Assembly: GCA_031772625.1 (NCBI GenBank)
Contig: CM062820.1
Span: forward strand, 317,524,545-317,588,544
DNA from: Pinus tabuliformis
Lineage: Eukaryota > Streptophyta > Pinopsida > Pinales > Pinaceae
DNA length: 64,000 nucleotides
Direction: 5' to 3'
The translations under genes were made by a program, and so were the position numbers. This document shows positions 1 through 10,334 of the stretch, piece by piece. Under the pieces are notes generated by a model. That model was not told where the DNA came from and searched no databases. It saw nothing but the letters and a program-made list of their open reading frames with translations. How positions within the stretch are numbered: the first letter of the stretch is position 1; each line of letters starts with the position of its first letter.

Positions 1-32
1 ACACCAACCCTTAGAGGATTAGGTGTCCAATA
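1..32 (-). repeat. 3' LTR tail of the gag-only element
   Basis: These bases match the right end of the LTR at 3753-3936 (shared words ACACCAACC, TTAGAG, ATTAGGTGTCCAA). The terminal CA reads TA here, one transition. The rest of this LTR lies left of the window. Confidence 0.75.
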
Positions 33-44
33 TTCCCCCCTTAA
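33..44 (-). other. Polypurine tract
   Basis: Plus-strand TTCCCCCCTTAA reads TTAAGGGGGGAA on the minus strand, directly upstream of the 3' LTR, as expected for the plus-strand primer of an LTR retrotransposon. Confidence 0.7.
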
Positions 45-154
45 TCCGAAGGGGTATGTATGAGTCCAAGAAGAGATTTGTAATAAAAAATGTGCAAAAA
101 ACATGTCAGCACTAGGCTGAATGTGCTCTCTGAAATGTTGGTATAAAGGGTGGT

Positions 155-465
155 GGTTTAAGGATGACCACCAACACTGGAACGCTTAGTGCAGTTCCCA
201 GAACTCTTCCAAGTCTGGCATGAAGCTCAGGTCTTCTGCCAGAGGAAGTGCTCCTGATGTTTTGAATAGGGAAACCTTCAACCATGAAAGGGAGGTCTCA
301 ACTCGCATAAAAGGGAGAACCTCAACCTGAAAAGGGAGATCTCAACCTGTAATGGTTTAAGGATGACCAACAACTCTGGAATGCTTAATGAAATTCTTGG
401 AACTCTTCCAAAACTGGCAAGAAGTTGAAGTCTTCTGCTAGAGGAAGTGTCCCCAATTCTTTGAA
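155..465. repeat. Direct repeat, 199 bp period, two copies
   Basis: The segments 155-266 and 354-465 are alike (GGTTTAAGGATGACCA..., ...AGAGGAAGTG..., ...TTTGAA) with the second exactly 199 bp after the first. The spacer holds three short units built on AAGGGAGA..CTCAACC. It lies in the 3' untranslated part of the gag-only element. Confidence 0.75.
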
Positions 466-508
466 GAGGTATCACTCACTGAAGGCATGCTTAGTGGCAT
501 ATTTGTCT

Positions 509-1432
509 CTAGCTACAACTCTGAATTTGGTGTGGTAGGTTGTGGCTCAAGCTCGCTCGATGTGGATTTGAAGCTTGAAGATGACCATCATTTACCCCCC
601 TATCAGATACAAGGTGAGAAGATGAAGAAATCTCAACTGCAAGACTTTTCAATATTCGAGAATAAATCTTGTTGTATGAGCGAAATATCTTCTTGGCTGT
701 TGAAACACATTTCCAAGAAGTGACCCATACAAGATGAAACTTTGTTCTTGCAGGAGGTTTGTTTCTGAAGCATCTGTTTGAAGAATGATTGGTTTTATGA
801 CAATGCTTACATGGATGAAGATCAAAACGGTGATCTTTCATATGGCCAACTCGGTCACAGTGTCGGCATTTCACAATCTGTTGTTGTGGAAGAGGGGCAA
901 AATCTGGAACAGCTGGAGGTGAACTATCATGAAGGAATCCAACACTCTAAAACTGAATTGACTTTGAGTAGACTGGAATGTGAAAGGACATGTCCTTGCC
1001 ATATCCACGACCAGTTTAGTGCTTATTGTGGACAAGCTCTTCCCAAGGTCTGATGACCGACTTGGGAAGTACAGACTGAATTTCTGCATCTGCATATACA
1101 ATTGTTGCTTCATTGGGTACTAAATTTGAATGAACTGTAACATTATTGACTTGCTACTAATGGGTTGTTGTCTTAATGTTCTGAACAGAAATAGGTTCAA
1201 AATGACGACTCCATTGTTGTAATTCGGCTTGTTGTAGCCAAGATTCAAGTTGCAAAAAATCAATCTTCTCTTGTGTATGTTGCAAGCAAGTTTGAATGTT
1301 AAAAAGAGTTTCCTTACTAACTTTTACCATCCCATCAATAGTGGAATAGATTAGACTATTCAATAACTGTAATGCATCATCAATTTTCTCCATTTCATAA
1401 CAATGTTGCACGAATATCTCACACAATGCCAA
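509..1432 (-). pseudogene. Gag-like protein remnant with two zinc knuckles
   Basis: Read on the minus strand. An upstream segment (1157-1432) is helical and Q/L-rich with no close match I can name. A proline-rich spacer follows, then two CCHC-type zinc knuckles near 800-870. The first has the CX2CX4H part but its last Cys is Arg (CRHCDRVGHMKDHR); the second, CKHCHKTNHSSNRC, is complete. Such knuckles bind genomic RNA in retroelement Gag. Several in-frame stops break the frame, for example near 1150 and 960-1020. The gene sits next to the 3' LTR with no pol in between, which suggests a gag-only element. The family assignment rests on the knuckles and the context. Confidence 0.5.
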
Positions 1433-2019
1433 ATAACTGTGACTTTAAAGAATATAAACAGTTCCCAATGCTTATGAACATTGAACTCTTTCGTTCCCAA
1501 AAATCCTCTAGCATATTCACTTTCAAAGCAGAAATGATGGCTATCAAAACTTCAACAACTATCGCACCATGTCATGGACATGACTGAATGCTCATATATA
1601 TAAATGCTTTGAAGGGTATGAACCAATATTCTCTGAACTTGCCACTTTCTTCAAAGAAAACAATCTGCTCTCAATACTCATATAAATGTGACAATCATTA
1701 GAGATGTAGGCCTTCATGAAAATTCTGACTACTTTTGGAATAGTATTGAGAGATTGGTAAAGGATGAGTTATGCAAGTTTGTTCTTGCAATTTCACGTTG
1801 TAGGCAAACACTTAAATTTTGTCGCTTCGTTGTACTTGAATAAAAAATGAAGTTGTTGTTGAAACCCAACAAGACATCCACATTACAGTCAGTCCTATGT
1901 TGGATAGTGGAACACGAGGCTGCTCCTTCATTGCATTCTAGCTACAAAGTTTCTCTTTCAATATAATGACCCAACATTATGCTTCGACACGGTTGCTGAT
2001 AGCTTAGCAATATAGATGC

Positions 2020-2907
2020 GAATTCCATTGTTCCAACTTCTTTTATTGATAAGCCTCAGCTGGAAACTGGTGACAAAATTATAATGCCTCCGTTAGCTCT
2101 TGATCGTCTGGCATCTCTGCACATAGATTATCCAATGCTTTTGAGCTTCATACTCCAGTAACACAGCGTACATCACACTGTGGAGTACTTGAGTTTATTG
2201 TTGAGGAGGGCATGATTTATATGCCATATTGGATGATGGAAAATATGCTTTTAGCAAAGGGTGATACAGTAGAAGTGAAAAATTCCACCCTTCCAAAAGG
2301 GACATATGACTACAACCCCATACAAAGGATTTTCTCGACATATCTAATCCTAAAGCAGTGTTGGAGACTAGTTTGAGGAACTTCTCCTGCTTGACCACAG
2401 GTGATGGTAGCTTATAACAACAAGAAATACTATATAGACATAGTCGAGGCAAAACCAACTTCTGTCATAACTATTATTGAGACAGATTGTGAGGTGGATT
2501 TTTCTCCTCCTCTTGATTACAAAGAACTAGAAAGAATTCCAGCCAAACCTGCTCCTTCTACAAGCATAACAACATCTGAAGAGGAATCAAAAGATGTGGC
2601 AGAACTAAAATGTAGTCCCTTTACTAGAGTTGGAAGGCGTCTGGATGGGAAACCATCGACTTCCTCTAGGAGGTCAGAAACAATATCCCATCTTACAAAC
2701 AATAAAACATCAAGGCCTGGTTCTTCTTTGGGTGCTTCACAACGCCGTCCATCAGGAAAGCTTGTATTTGGCTCAAGCATAGGTAATATTTTGGCCGATG
2801 CTTCTGATACTTCTAAGGCAATTTTGAAGGAGGTCAAATAGGAGGTACCAAAGGAAGAACCAAAGTTCCAGGCATTTACCAGTAAAAAATATTCATTGAA
2901 GGATTGA
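2020..2907 (+). pseudogene. UFD1: Intronless UFD1 pseudogene
   Basis: UFD1 is the ubiquitin-binding cofactor that works with NPL4 and the AAA ATPase CDC48/p97 to extract ubiquitylated substrates. The plus strand carries recognisable UFD1 from SFIDKPQ (~2034) through MPYWMMENML, the strongly conserved IIETDCEVDFSPPLDYKE (~2480-2535), to the C-terminal end KFQAFTSKKYSLKD and a TGA at 2905-2907. The whole span of about 295 codons has no introns, unlike plant UFD1 genes, so it derives from processed mRNA. It is broken by a one-base loss near 2140, an indel near 2310 and an in-frame TAG at 2839-2841. The first ~20-25 residues are not recognisable. No poly(A) tail is visible downstream; a T-run lies at ~3070. 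It lies antisense inside an LTR element. Confidence 0.85.
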
Positions 2908-3740
2908 AAATCTCCACTTCTCAATTTTGTGTGTTGTGATAATCTATCAGAGTGTATCCATATCTTGGAGCTCTATATGATGATTACAAGTTAAGTTCTA
3001 GAATCGCAATGTATGTGCAAGGAAGGTACAAAAATGTTGTGTCAGCGCTAACAAACTGACTAGAATGGCATTTTTTTTTTTAGCAGATTATTACAAAGAA
3101 ATGACTGAGTGAAATGACTGAGCACATTCAGAATGGCAAGATAGAAATGGCACAAATAATGTTGAGTGAGGGAGCGTTTCTCTGCAAAGCAATGAAATAG
3201 GAGAATATATGGGCTAGAAGGTCAGAACTGATCGGCAGTGTGGCAGAGAAGGCACATATATGTTATGCAAAGGATTGTCAGACACCTCTGAGAAATCGAG
3301 ATCATAGGAAACTCGGATTTTCAAACTTGACGCTCAACCAAATGCATACAAACATATTCAACGCATGAAGCCTTGTACAACAATTTTGGAATCCATTTTG
3401 GAACAAATCATTGAACATTTGAATCGAGAAAATCCTATACAACTGCTGCAAATAACACAGTGGTCAGACTTCAATGTTTCTGCAATCTAAAATTCAAGAG
3501 TAACGTTCTTGCAGGAGGAACACACATTTTCTATTTGGGGAAGTGTGCGCAGAGAATTCAACTTTAGTTTAGCTGAGATGAAATTCAAAAGTGCAAGACT
3601 AATAGCACAAAGTTGATGGATATAATGTCAGTCACGCAAAAATAAAATATGCATTGTAGCAAGATGACCAGAAATGCAACAGAATTGATAGGTAAAGAAA
3701 GACCACAAAAACCAAATTTAAGCAGGGCAGGAGAATGCCT
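2908..3740. other. Non-coding interior of the gag-only element
   Basis: No convincing reading frame. It contains a T-run near 3070-3081 and AT-rich sequence leading to the PBS. The part just after the UFD1 stop may be UFD1 3' UTR; the part near 3700 is element leader. The join between the two could not be placed. The stretch 1433-2019 on the other side of the pseudogene is likewise unassigned. Confidence 0.5.
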
Positions 3741-3752
3741 GCTCTGATACCA
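3741..3752 (-). other. Primer binding site (tRNA-iMet type)
   Basis: Plus-strand GCTCTGATACCA is the complement of TGGTATCAGAGC, the classic plant copia primer binding site for initiator methionine tRNA. It touches the LTR, so this is the 5' end of a minus-strand element. Confidence 0.9.
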
Positions 3753-3936
3753 TGTTAGACACACACATGGCAGCAACAAAATATTAAAGATAAGCAGGAG
3801 ATTGCATCTATTATTTGACAACGATATACATTTATAGTACATTTGTGTGGCCATTGGGTTCCACATCCCAAGGTCACTGGAATTCCTTAGTCTATTCGGC
3901 TTCCACACCAACCGTTAGAGAATTAGGTGTCCAACA
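3753..3936 (-). repeat. 5' LTR of the gag-only element (184 bp)
   Basis: Plus strand starts TGTTAGACAC and ends GGTGTCCAACA, so the LTR has TG...CA ends. It adjoins the PBS on its left. Its right tail matches bases 1-32, and it resembles in type the LTR at 36742-36923 (both end ATTAGGTGTC(C)AACA). Confidence 0.85.
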
Positions 3937-3989
3937 CTTTTCTTCCTTTTTTATTACCCTTTTCATTTCCTCAGCTCCTATCTTCTCAT

Positions 3990-6070
3990 GAGTCATTCAG
4001 GATGCTAAGACCATCAACTGTATGTCTCCCAATCTCGCATTGGGCTCCAAAAAAATCATATTTGTCAGAGTGAGGTTGTGCATGTAAAATTCAACTAAAT
4101 TTTCTTTATCTTCCATGTTAGCTTGGTTTCAAAATTCAATGAAATGTTTGTAATCCTGAAAGGGCATAGATCCATGTTGAGCCAAGGTTTTGATTTCTAA
4201 TTGCAGCCACTTTTCTTTAAGAAAGAGGGCATAAAATTTTGATGGCCTTCTACATTGAAATTCTTCCATGTACAGAATTTCCATGGTGGCAAGTTGTGTT
4301 TCTTTCTCCTATAGCCTCTCTCTTAGCCTCATAATTTTTACCTATGGCTACTCCTTCATTATAGACACTCTCATTCTTAGCTCACTTAAATCTTTTCTCA
4401 TTTCAATGACCTCTTCTTCCATGAGGGATACAACATCTACCTTCTTAGATTTAGAAATTTGTATCCACCTGTGGGTTCTTCCTCTTTCCATATCTAGCTC
4501 ATAAAGGAGTGGGACTACATTTTTTTTGGGGATTATCCTCCCTCCTTCAATGAATTTGTAGTAGGTGCTCATGCTAGGTTATGGGTTAGGTTCCTGGAGC
4601 TCTTATAGATATTTTCCAATAGTTTTTGAGGTGGTGGCTACCTCTTGTGAATATTTCTTGGGCTCATGTAGCTTCCTCTGTTCTCCCTGTAGAAAATTAT
4701 TCTCCTCCTGTAGCAAACCACATCTCTCCTATAACTTATCTTTTTCATCTTCCTCTAATGAAAATTTTGTCCTTGGATTCTTGAAGGTGATAGACCTAGT
4801 GGTAGGCCTACTCACAGGTTCTATGGGTGACTTTTTTGGTTCTAGGAGGAGTGACCTCCTCAATTTTTCCCTCACTGGGTCCTATTTCTTCCTGTTTTGT
4901 TGGTGAATCATCAATAATTATAGGAACCATTTTAGGAGTTTGTGGCTTTCCTTTTCTATTTCTAGTTCTCTTCCTGGTTCTAAAATACATTTGACTTGGC
5001 CTTAATTGCTTCCTTTTTGGCTTGAAAAGAGTTCCCAATGTAGCTAAGGTTGTAGCCACTTCTTGTTCAATGTATTTTGTTCCTTGGGGTGGAGACGTCT
5101 TCTTGGGGATCACTCTTTCTTCTCCCTTATTCTCCTCCTCTTCTCCTTTCATCTATTCTTCTCTTTCCTCTAGCTTTGTTGCCTCTTTCTATTTTGCCTT
5201 TGTTTCTTCTCCTTTCGTTCTTGTTGCCTTCTCCTCTTCTGTCTCTCTTTCTTATTCTTCTATCCTTACTGCCTCTTCATCTTCTATCTTTACCCCTTCT
5301 TCTCTCTCTATTTTCCAATCTCTTCATCCAACACTAGAGGCTGGCTTTTCTCCTAGTGTGAGGGATTATGTTTCTATGAAAGTCTCCCTATCCATGCCTA
5401 CAAATTTGTTCCATAGGACCAAGATTCTCAAACGGTTTAGAGCATATACCACTATTAATTTTATGAGGCCAAAGTGAGCTAAAAGCTAATGTTTTACTTC
5501 GCTTACCTTTTGGCTCATCTCTATGATTGACTGCATAAGTAAATTAGGGACACTAAGTCTTTGAGAAAGGGATAGGCCTGCCTTGAATCTCAGGTCTTGG
5601 AGCAACTTGAAGTGGTAGGAATAAACTACACTTTATCTCCCTTCACAAGATATGTATTTAAGGATATGGTAGGCTACCTCATCCCAAGGGTAAGGCATGC
5701 TTTCTCTCCTTATTCAATTCTTGTCTTCTACAAGCTTCTCTTTTGAGAGGGAGAATTTTTTCCTAGTTGTGACACTTACTTACTTGTCTTCTTTGCTCCA
5801 TCTCATTCCTAGAGGTAAGGTGGTTACTCTGCTAATAGTTTCTGGACTAAGAGAAATGGCCAAACCTCTGAAAACATTTGTGGCACTGTCTTCCCCTTGA
5901 CAGTGTAATGTAGTTGCACATTCCTGGGCAAGGTCATCATCATACCCCTTTAGTAGCTCAAAGAAACCCAACCACTGGCGGTTCCTGAAGATGTCAACTA
6001 CAGGAGAGTGTTGGTGAATCCTCCTGGTATATGAGGCTTCCCTTTTGTGAAATCCTCCCCCCATTTATCC
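3990..6070 (-). pseudogene. Decayed retroelement-associated protein, function unknown
   Basis: The minus strand reads as one decayed protein from about 6064 down to about 4000. The N-terminal third (5780-6064) is open and includes FRNRQWLGFFELLKGYDDD and RGLAISLSPETISRV. I know such sequence only as plant hypothetical proteins associated with transposable elements. A middle part (5460-5780) continues after several stops. A Lys/Glu-rich linker lies at 4808-5152, and a short acidic coiled stretch with repeated E/K at 4348-4572. Towards 4000-4260 the text resembles a retrotransposon gag core. Frames change often and stops are frequent, so it is not functional. The plus-strand Ser/Phe/Leu-rich frames over 5022-5477 are its shadow. 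No LTRs were found for it. Confidence 0.4.
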
Positions 6071-6575
6071 TCTATTACTCATTGATGCCATGTAGGTGTG
6101 GAATTTCACAAATTTAGGTAGTCTCAATGGTGAGACAGTGGCATAAACAACAGTGAAACAATGGCACAGTGCTTTGTGATAGTGAGGAAGAAGGGTGCTC
6201 AAAGTTATATTCACCAAGATATTTCTTTTATCTTTACCACAACAACCTCCGAAATGATCCCCTATTGATCAATTGACTCCTATATGCTCTAAATTTCAAG
6301 CAGACTATTAATGAAATTGGGTGTAGAAACACAGGAGGAGGGTATCACTTACTTCTTATCAGATAAATTCTAGGTGTGCATGAATTTTTTGAGAAAGCAT
6401 CGAGCCACTATGACTCCTTTTTCTCCTCTCAATTCCTCTTGTGGCTCCTCTCAACCCTCCTTTAGTAATTGTAGGCTTGCTTGTAGCTGTGCAGGTAGGG
6501 TTCGAAACTCGTCGATGGCACTCTAACTGCACCATGCACTAGCTCGTCCTTCCTCGACCAGTTTTTGGAATGAGT
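6071..6575. other. Unassigned sequence left of the duplicated target
   Basis: No gene, LTR or clear repeat was seen. It ends exactly where the 469 bp duplication begins, so it is the unduplicated left flank of the Tat-1 insertion site. Confidence 0.5.
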
Positions 6576-7044
6576 GATGGTGTAAATGGAGTCAATACAA
6601 CACATGATATCCTTTTTCTGGTTAAAATCTTGGAGAATTGTGGTGACTTGGCATTAACATGAGTTTCTTCTTTTGGACCAATGTCCCCACTAAATGTCAT
6701 CATCTTCCCCTCCTTGTGATTATCACCCTTAAGGAGACAAGTTTTTTTTGAGTTGAAATTTCCACGTTGCATGGCTAACTTAACTCACACTTGAGTTGAC
6801 TAGTCAAGGATGACCAAGTTCACTGGCCACCTCCAGCCTATTAAAACAACTGTTCTCACTTAAAATATATTTTTATCATTTTTATGTAGAGGGAGGAGGT
6901 TATGGTTTCCATACCTGAGCCTACGTGTGGATCGATCTGTTGTATAGGCTTGCATGATGAAGCTAGACCATACATCATTATGAACAAGGTATTTGACCTC
7001 TTCGACTTATTTATTGTGCATGTATTCATTTTTTATGTTGCCTC
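6576..7044. repeat. 469 bp duplication, left copy, abutting Tat-1
   Basis: This segment equals 22529-22997 with no indels and five substitutions seen by eye (about 1.1%). Its right edge touches the TG of the left LTR; the partner's left edge touches the CA of the right LTR. It behaves like a target-site duplication some ninety times longer than the usual 5 bp. Its content is anonymous; short frames inside it are not convincing genes. Confidence 0.9.
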
Positions 7045-8096
7045 TGTCAGGCGGAAAGAGTCGATTGTGCGGACACAACCAACCTCCCTAGGAGCCTAAG
7101 ACTCTCTAGTGACAAACAAGACAAACAAGAACAATCCTTCTCTAAACATGCATTTACTATATAAGAAATCAAGTGTTTAGATCCTACCTGTAATCCAACG
7201 CTGTTGTAGCAGTCCAGCTCCGCTGATCCGGATGAGCTCCTCCTTCACTTTGAAACCTGCATCCACTAACAATCAAACGATTAAATAACACTTGATAATC
7301 TCATAGAATAAAACATATTTAACACATAGACCAAGGAGTACATGAAACAACTCATAAATAACAAGTTATAGAGAAGAATGGACTCATTTGCATTAATAGG
7401 TAACAAAAGGAACAAATACAACCTGAGCCTTGGTGTTGTGCAAGTCCCTCCCAGGGTCCATCAAGAGTTCTCCTTTACTTTGACAAAGCTCACCCACTTC
7501 CAAATAGAACAAGCAAAGATGGCAATCTCTCCTCACAAGCTTCTAAATGGGAGTCCTAATTCCAGCAGCATTTACCCTTAGAAATGTATAGCTTCCAACC
7601 TCCCCTCCTTCTGGCCCAATGCCTGTATTTATAGTGCTCAAGAGGAAGTTAATCAAGTCCACCATCAATGGGATAATCCCCTCTTTGGATGGGATAGCTC
7701 CCTTATTGATGGGATAAGTTCCTCTTTGGTAGGGGTGCATGAACCATCTGGAGGCGCTCAATACACGTCGAACAACCTTCTAGAATGCTCTAGAAATGAC
7801 CACAAGTAACTTTTTAAAGATGAAACTTGCGCATTTTGACCTTTACAGGGGGACGCACCTGCCCCTTTACATACAGAGTGTCCAAAGACGTAGCTTTTGT
7901 GAACATTGGGTGCGTACCCGCAGGTAAGGTTGAGAGAACCTGCGTACCCAGAGATAAATACATTTATAAAGACTTTCTCTCTTTTTGGAGTTTGACATGG
8001 AGAGCAGAGGCATAAGACTTGCCTAAGAGGATAACATGACTGTTGATAGAGCCATACTAACTGTAAATAGTCATGGTGACATTTTTTAGTGTAACA
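7045..8096 (-). repeat. Tat-1 3' LTR (left)
   Basis: Minus strand starts TGTTACAC and ends CCTGACA. It matches 21477-22528 over its full length. The internal side adjoins the PPT at 8099-8110. It carries the ~30 bp GCGTAC motif at about 7850-7955. Confidence 0.93.
7850..7955. repeat. GCGTAC-type motif cluster in Tat-1 3' LTR
   Basis: A G+C-rich patch in an otherwise AT-rich LTR. It holds GGGGGACGCACCTG, then GCGTACCCGCAGGT about 30 bp before a second AACCTGCGTACCC. The copy in the other LTR is 22282-22387 with several of the LTR differences falling here. See the finding on the shared motif. Confidence 0.6.
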
Positions 8097-8098
8097 GA

Positions 8099-8110
8099 TT
8101 GCCCCCTAAA
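8099..8110 (-). other. Tat-1 polypurine tract
   Basis: Minus strand TTTAGGGGGCAA two bases before the TGTTACA start of the 3' LTR. Tat-2 has the similar TTAGGGGGAATT at the matching place (50545-50556). Confidence 0.85.
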
Positions 8111-8469
8111 GTGCGAAGCCTGTAATAGATTAGGGTTTTGTATTATCTAGGAAGGGTGAAGCGCTTTATCATTTCAAGGATTATCTCGTGGAGAGCCTGG
8201 TCAGAATCTGCAATTTTCAACACAAAATACATGTATAAGATTATATCATCACTGAGGTAGGCATTCCCATACTCAGATCAAAACTTTAACTAACAGACTA
8301 ACTATTCTGATACAGGAATGATCTTGCAGTACATCATAATCATAGACTTTTGTAGACACAGTATGGACGCAGCCATCTGTTTATGATTAGTCTACTTAGA
8401 TAATGAATACAAAACTCCTCGCAGCCTGGATGGTGGAAACTAGATCCAGGGTCTTCATTTCTACTTCCC

Positions 8470-8880
8470 GAATTGGTACGATTCTAGCCGTGCGAATAAA
8501 TGAGTTGATGTCGAACATGGTAGAAACCACTTGATTACCAGTCGATGATGAAAACTGTTAACAAGTGTGAGAGAGACCACCAGTAATGTCAATGGTTCTC
8601 AAAGTACCCAGTACAATCCATGAGATGTGAATGAATGAGTTGATGTCGAACATTTCACGGAATCCTTCGATCGAAAGTCAATGATGTAAACTGACGTCAA
8701 AGGCGAGAAACCTGCCATTGATGCATGCAGACCTCAAGGTACTGACGATTTCTAAGTCATCTCTCTAGATAATGTGCTGATGTCGATAGAAAGCGACCCG
8801 TTGCAGGCAAGCCCACAACACGAAATCATTGTTCAAGTTGAAGAAATGTTGCTGTAAGGACTGACTCAAGGATGGTCAAA
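8470..8880. repeat. ~136 bp tandem repeat, three degenerate units
   Basis: The word TGATGTCGA recurs at 8506, 8641 and 8778, with flanking similarity (AATGAGTTGATGTCGAACAT in the first two; AATGTGCTGATGTCGATAG in the third). The period is about 135-137 bp. Tat-2 has related words near 51254. Tandem repeats in the 3' region are a known property of Tat/Ogre elements. Confidence 0.65.
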
Positions 8881-9310
8881 TGGATGACAAGTATTTTGCA
8901 GATGAAAGTTTTTCTTGCAGACCTCTTGAACACATAACGACACGACAGATGGCTTGGTGATGAATAACTCAAAGTTAATCCCCGGAACCCGGCTGAAGAC
9001 TTTCAAAGTGGTTTGATCAACTGTGAGGTAAAGGATTTCCCAACCCAGGTGAATGAAAAGTGTCGTGTTCAAGAGTGGTAATAAAGTTTCTTCTGAGACA
9101 AAAGATAACAAATAGGCTCATTCTTCTCTCTTTTCCCCCACCATTTCTGGCAAGTACCTCTTTATTTTTAACAAGCTTGAGGAGGATAACATATGCTTGA
9201 TTATAAGCTCATCCTTCGGATGAGTCCAACCTAGTTTTGATTCGAACCCTAGGAAGGAGTGGTTCGTTCCTGTTTGTAATTGAACAGGTCCTTTACTGTG
9301 AAATGTTTAA

Positions 9311-9701
9311 CGAGTCCAGTATAGGAGAAACTCGGCGTTTTTCAATTTTAGAGAGTCTGAAAAACTTAAGAAGACTCCAAGTTGAACTTTTTCGTAGATT
9401 TGTGTCCCTCAAGCCCGAAAAAGTATAAAATAATACCTGGGGGAACCGCTTGATCTTGCGACCAAGGAGTACTTTCATAATTAGTGTCACTGACCTGAAA
9501 AGTAAAAAGCGACCAAGGACACGTCGTTTTATTTCCATATCGAGTTTGAAACGACAAAAACCCGGCAATCTTTTCCTAATTTTACGGTCAGAAAAGAGCT
9601 ATAAGGGGACCGTCTTTTAATTCCGTTTTAACGAGTGTAAAAGAAACGCTCGGCAATCTTTTCATATTTTAGGAGTCAGAAAAGGGCTTAAAAGATGACT
9701 C
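9311..9701. repeat. Series of short stem-loops with similar loops
   Basis: Three clear inverted repeats with 6 bp perfect stems: 9353-9377 (GAGTCT/AGACTC), 9584-9613 (ACGGTC/GACCGT) and 9673-9701 (GAGTCA/TGACTC). Each loop starts with a GAAAA run and contains an A-rich tail. Each is preceded by a CGAG..CTCGG or similar stem and, for the last two, by CGGCAATCTTTTC. Weaker examples lie at 9409-9453 and 9484-9522. Confidence 0.6.
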
Positions 9702-9997
9702 TGATATTTTGGTTCGTGAAAAATGACAATTTTCCCTCTAAATCCCTTTGTCCTGCACAAAAACGACACATTACTCATACCTGTTTAAGATAGGCAAAAA
9801 TACATTGAAAAATATCCTTCCATGGTGAAAAATGAACAAACCTAGCATTCATTCATCCAAAAAACCTATAAAAAGACTTTTTACCATGTCATTTTTACCA
9901 TTTTACTGTTGAGGTTGAAAAAAGGGCTTTTGGCAAGAAACTTCCTGTGGTCGCTGCGGAGAATCCGACCATCAGAATCGAACGCCGTCTCTTCCAG

Positions 9998-10324
9998 GTA
10001 TTTCACAACATCCTCCTCTTTAATTTCATCCGATTAAAAGTTTGTTTTAGGTTTTAGTTTTGATTTTTGGGGGGTTTTGGGTTTCAAAAATCGCTCTGCG
10101 GGGTACGCAGGTGCCCTTAGGGTGACCTGCGTCCCCCGACTTTTTCCTATACAGGAAAAAGGTCGGGGGACGCAGCCCACCTTCAGGCCAGCTGCGTCCC
10201 GACGCTCTGTGTCCTAAACGCGGGGTGCGTCCCCCGCGAAAGGCGGAATTTGAAACCCCAAACTCCACAAACAACCATTTGAAATTTCCCAAATCAATTC
10301 TAATCTTTGTTTCTTGGTGTGTAG
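9998..10324 (+). other. Predicted intron 1 of the antisense PMD gene
   Basis: Donor CCAG|GTATTT at 9997/9998 and acceptor TGTGTAG|G at 10324/10325. Tat-2 has a donor (CATCAG|GTAACC) and acceptor (TTCTTGCAG|G) at matching places, 61949-62181, and in both the start codon follows within 11 bases. The intron holds the G+C-rich GCGTCCC motif cluster and a strong hairpin. Confidence 0.6.
10127..10175. repeat. Strong hairpin, ~22 bp stem
   Basis: The arm CTGCGTCCCCCGAC followed by TTTTTCCT pairs with AGGAAAAA then GGTCGGGGGACGCAG across a four-base ATAC loop, with one bulged base. It lies inside intron 1 of the antisense gene and inside the G+C-rich motif cluster 10098-10245. Confidence 0.85.
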
Positions 10325-10334
10325 GGCACTCACC

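Larger units (their letters stand above)
1..3936 (-). mobile_element. Gag-only copia-like LTR element, left end outside window
   Basis: On the minus strand a 184 bp LTR (3753-3936) is followed at once by a tRNA-iMet-type primer binding site (3741-3752). At the far left a matching LTR tail (1-32) abuts a polypurine tract. The interior of about 3.7 kb holds a decayed gag-like frame with zinc knuckles close to the 3' LTR and an antisense UFD1 pseudogene. No protease, integrase or reverse transcriptase was recognisable. Short LTRs, gag only and no pol fit the non-autonomous TR-GAG type known in plants. The alternative is a normal copia element that lost pol by deletion. The target duplication cannot be tested because the left end is cut off. 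Confidence 0.7.
8111..9997. other. Tat-1 long 3' non-coding region
   Basis: About 1.9 kb between PPT and the antisense gene. It contains a three-copy ~136 bp repeat (8470-8880) and a stem-loop series (9311-9701). Its far end, about 9880-9997, is the likely untranslated first exon of the plus-strand gene, ending at CAG|GTA. Parts match Tat-2 at 50577-52610 (for example the words CTGAGGTrGGCAT and GGTACCCAGTACAAT). Short reading frames here are not credible genes. Confidence 0.6.

Noticed and set aside
2401-2841. UFD1 as a working gene
   Set aside because: Indels near 2140 and 2310, a TAG at 2839-2841, missing N-terminus and no introns.
5022-5477. Ser/Leu/Phe-rich plus-strand frames that look like membrane proteins
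   Set aside because: Reverse reading of the Lys/Glu-rich minus-strand linker; no start context or family.
6576-7044. The 469 bp duplication as a second LTR pair or solo LTR
   Set aside because: It has no TG...CA ends, PBS or PPT of its own, and its borders are set by Tat-1's LTR ends.
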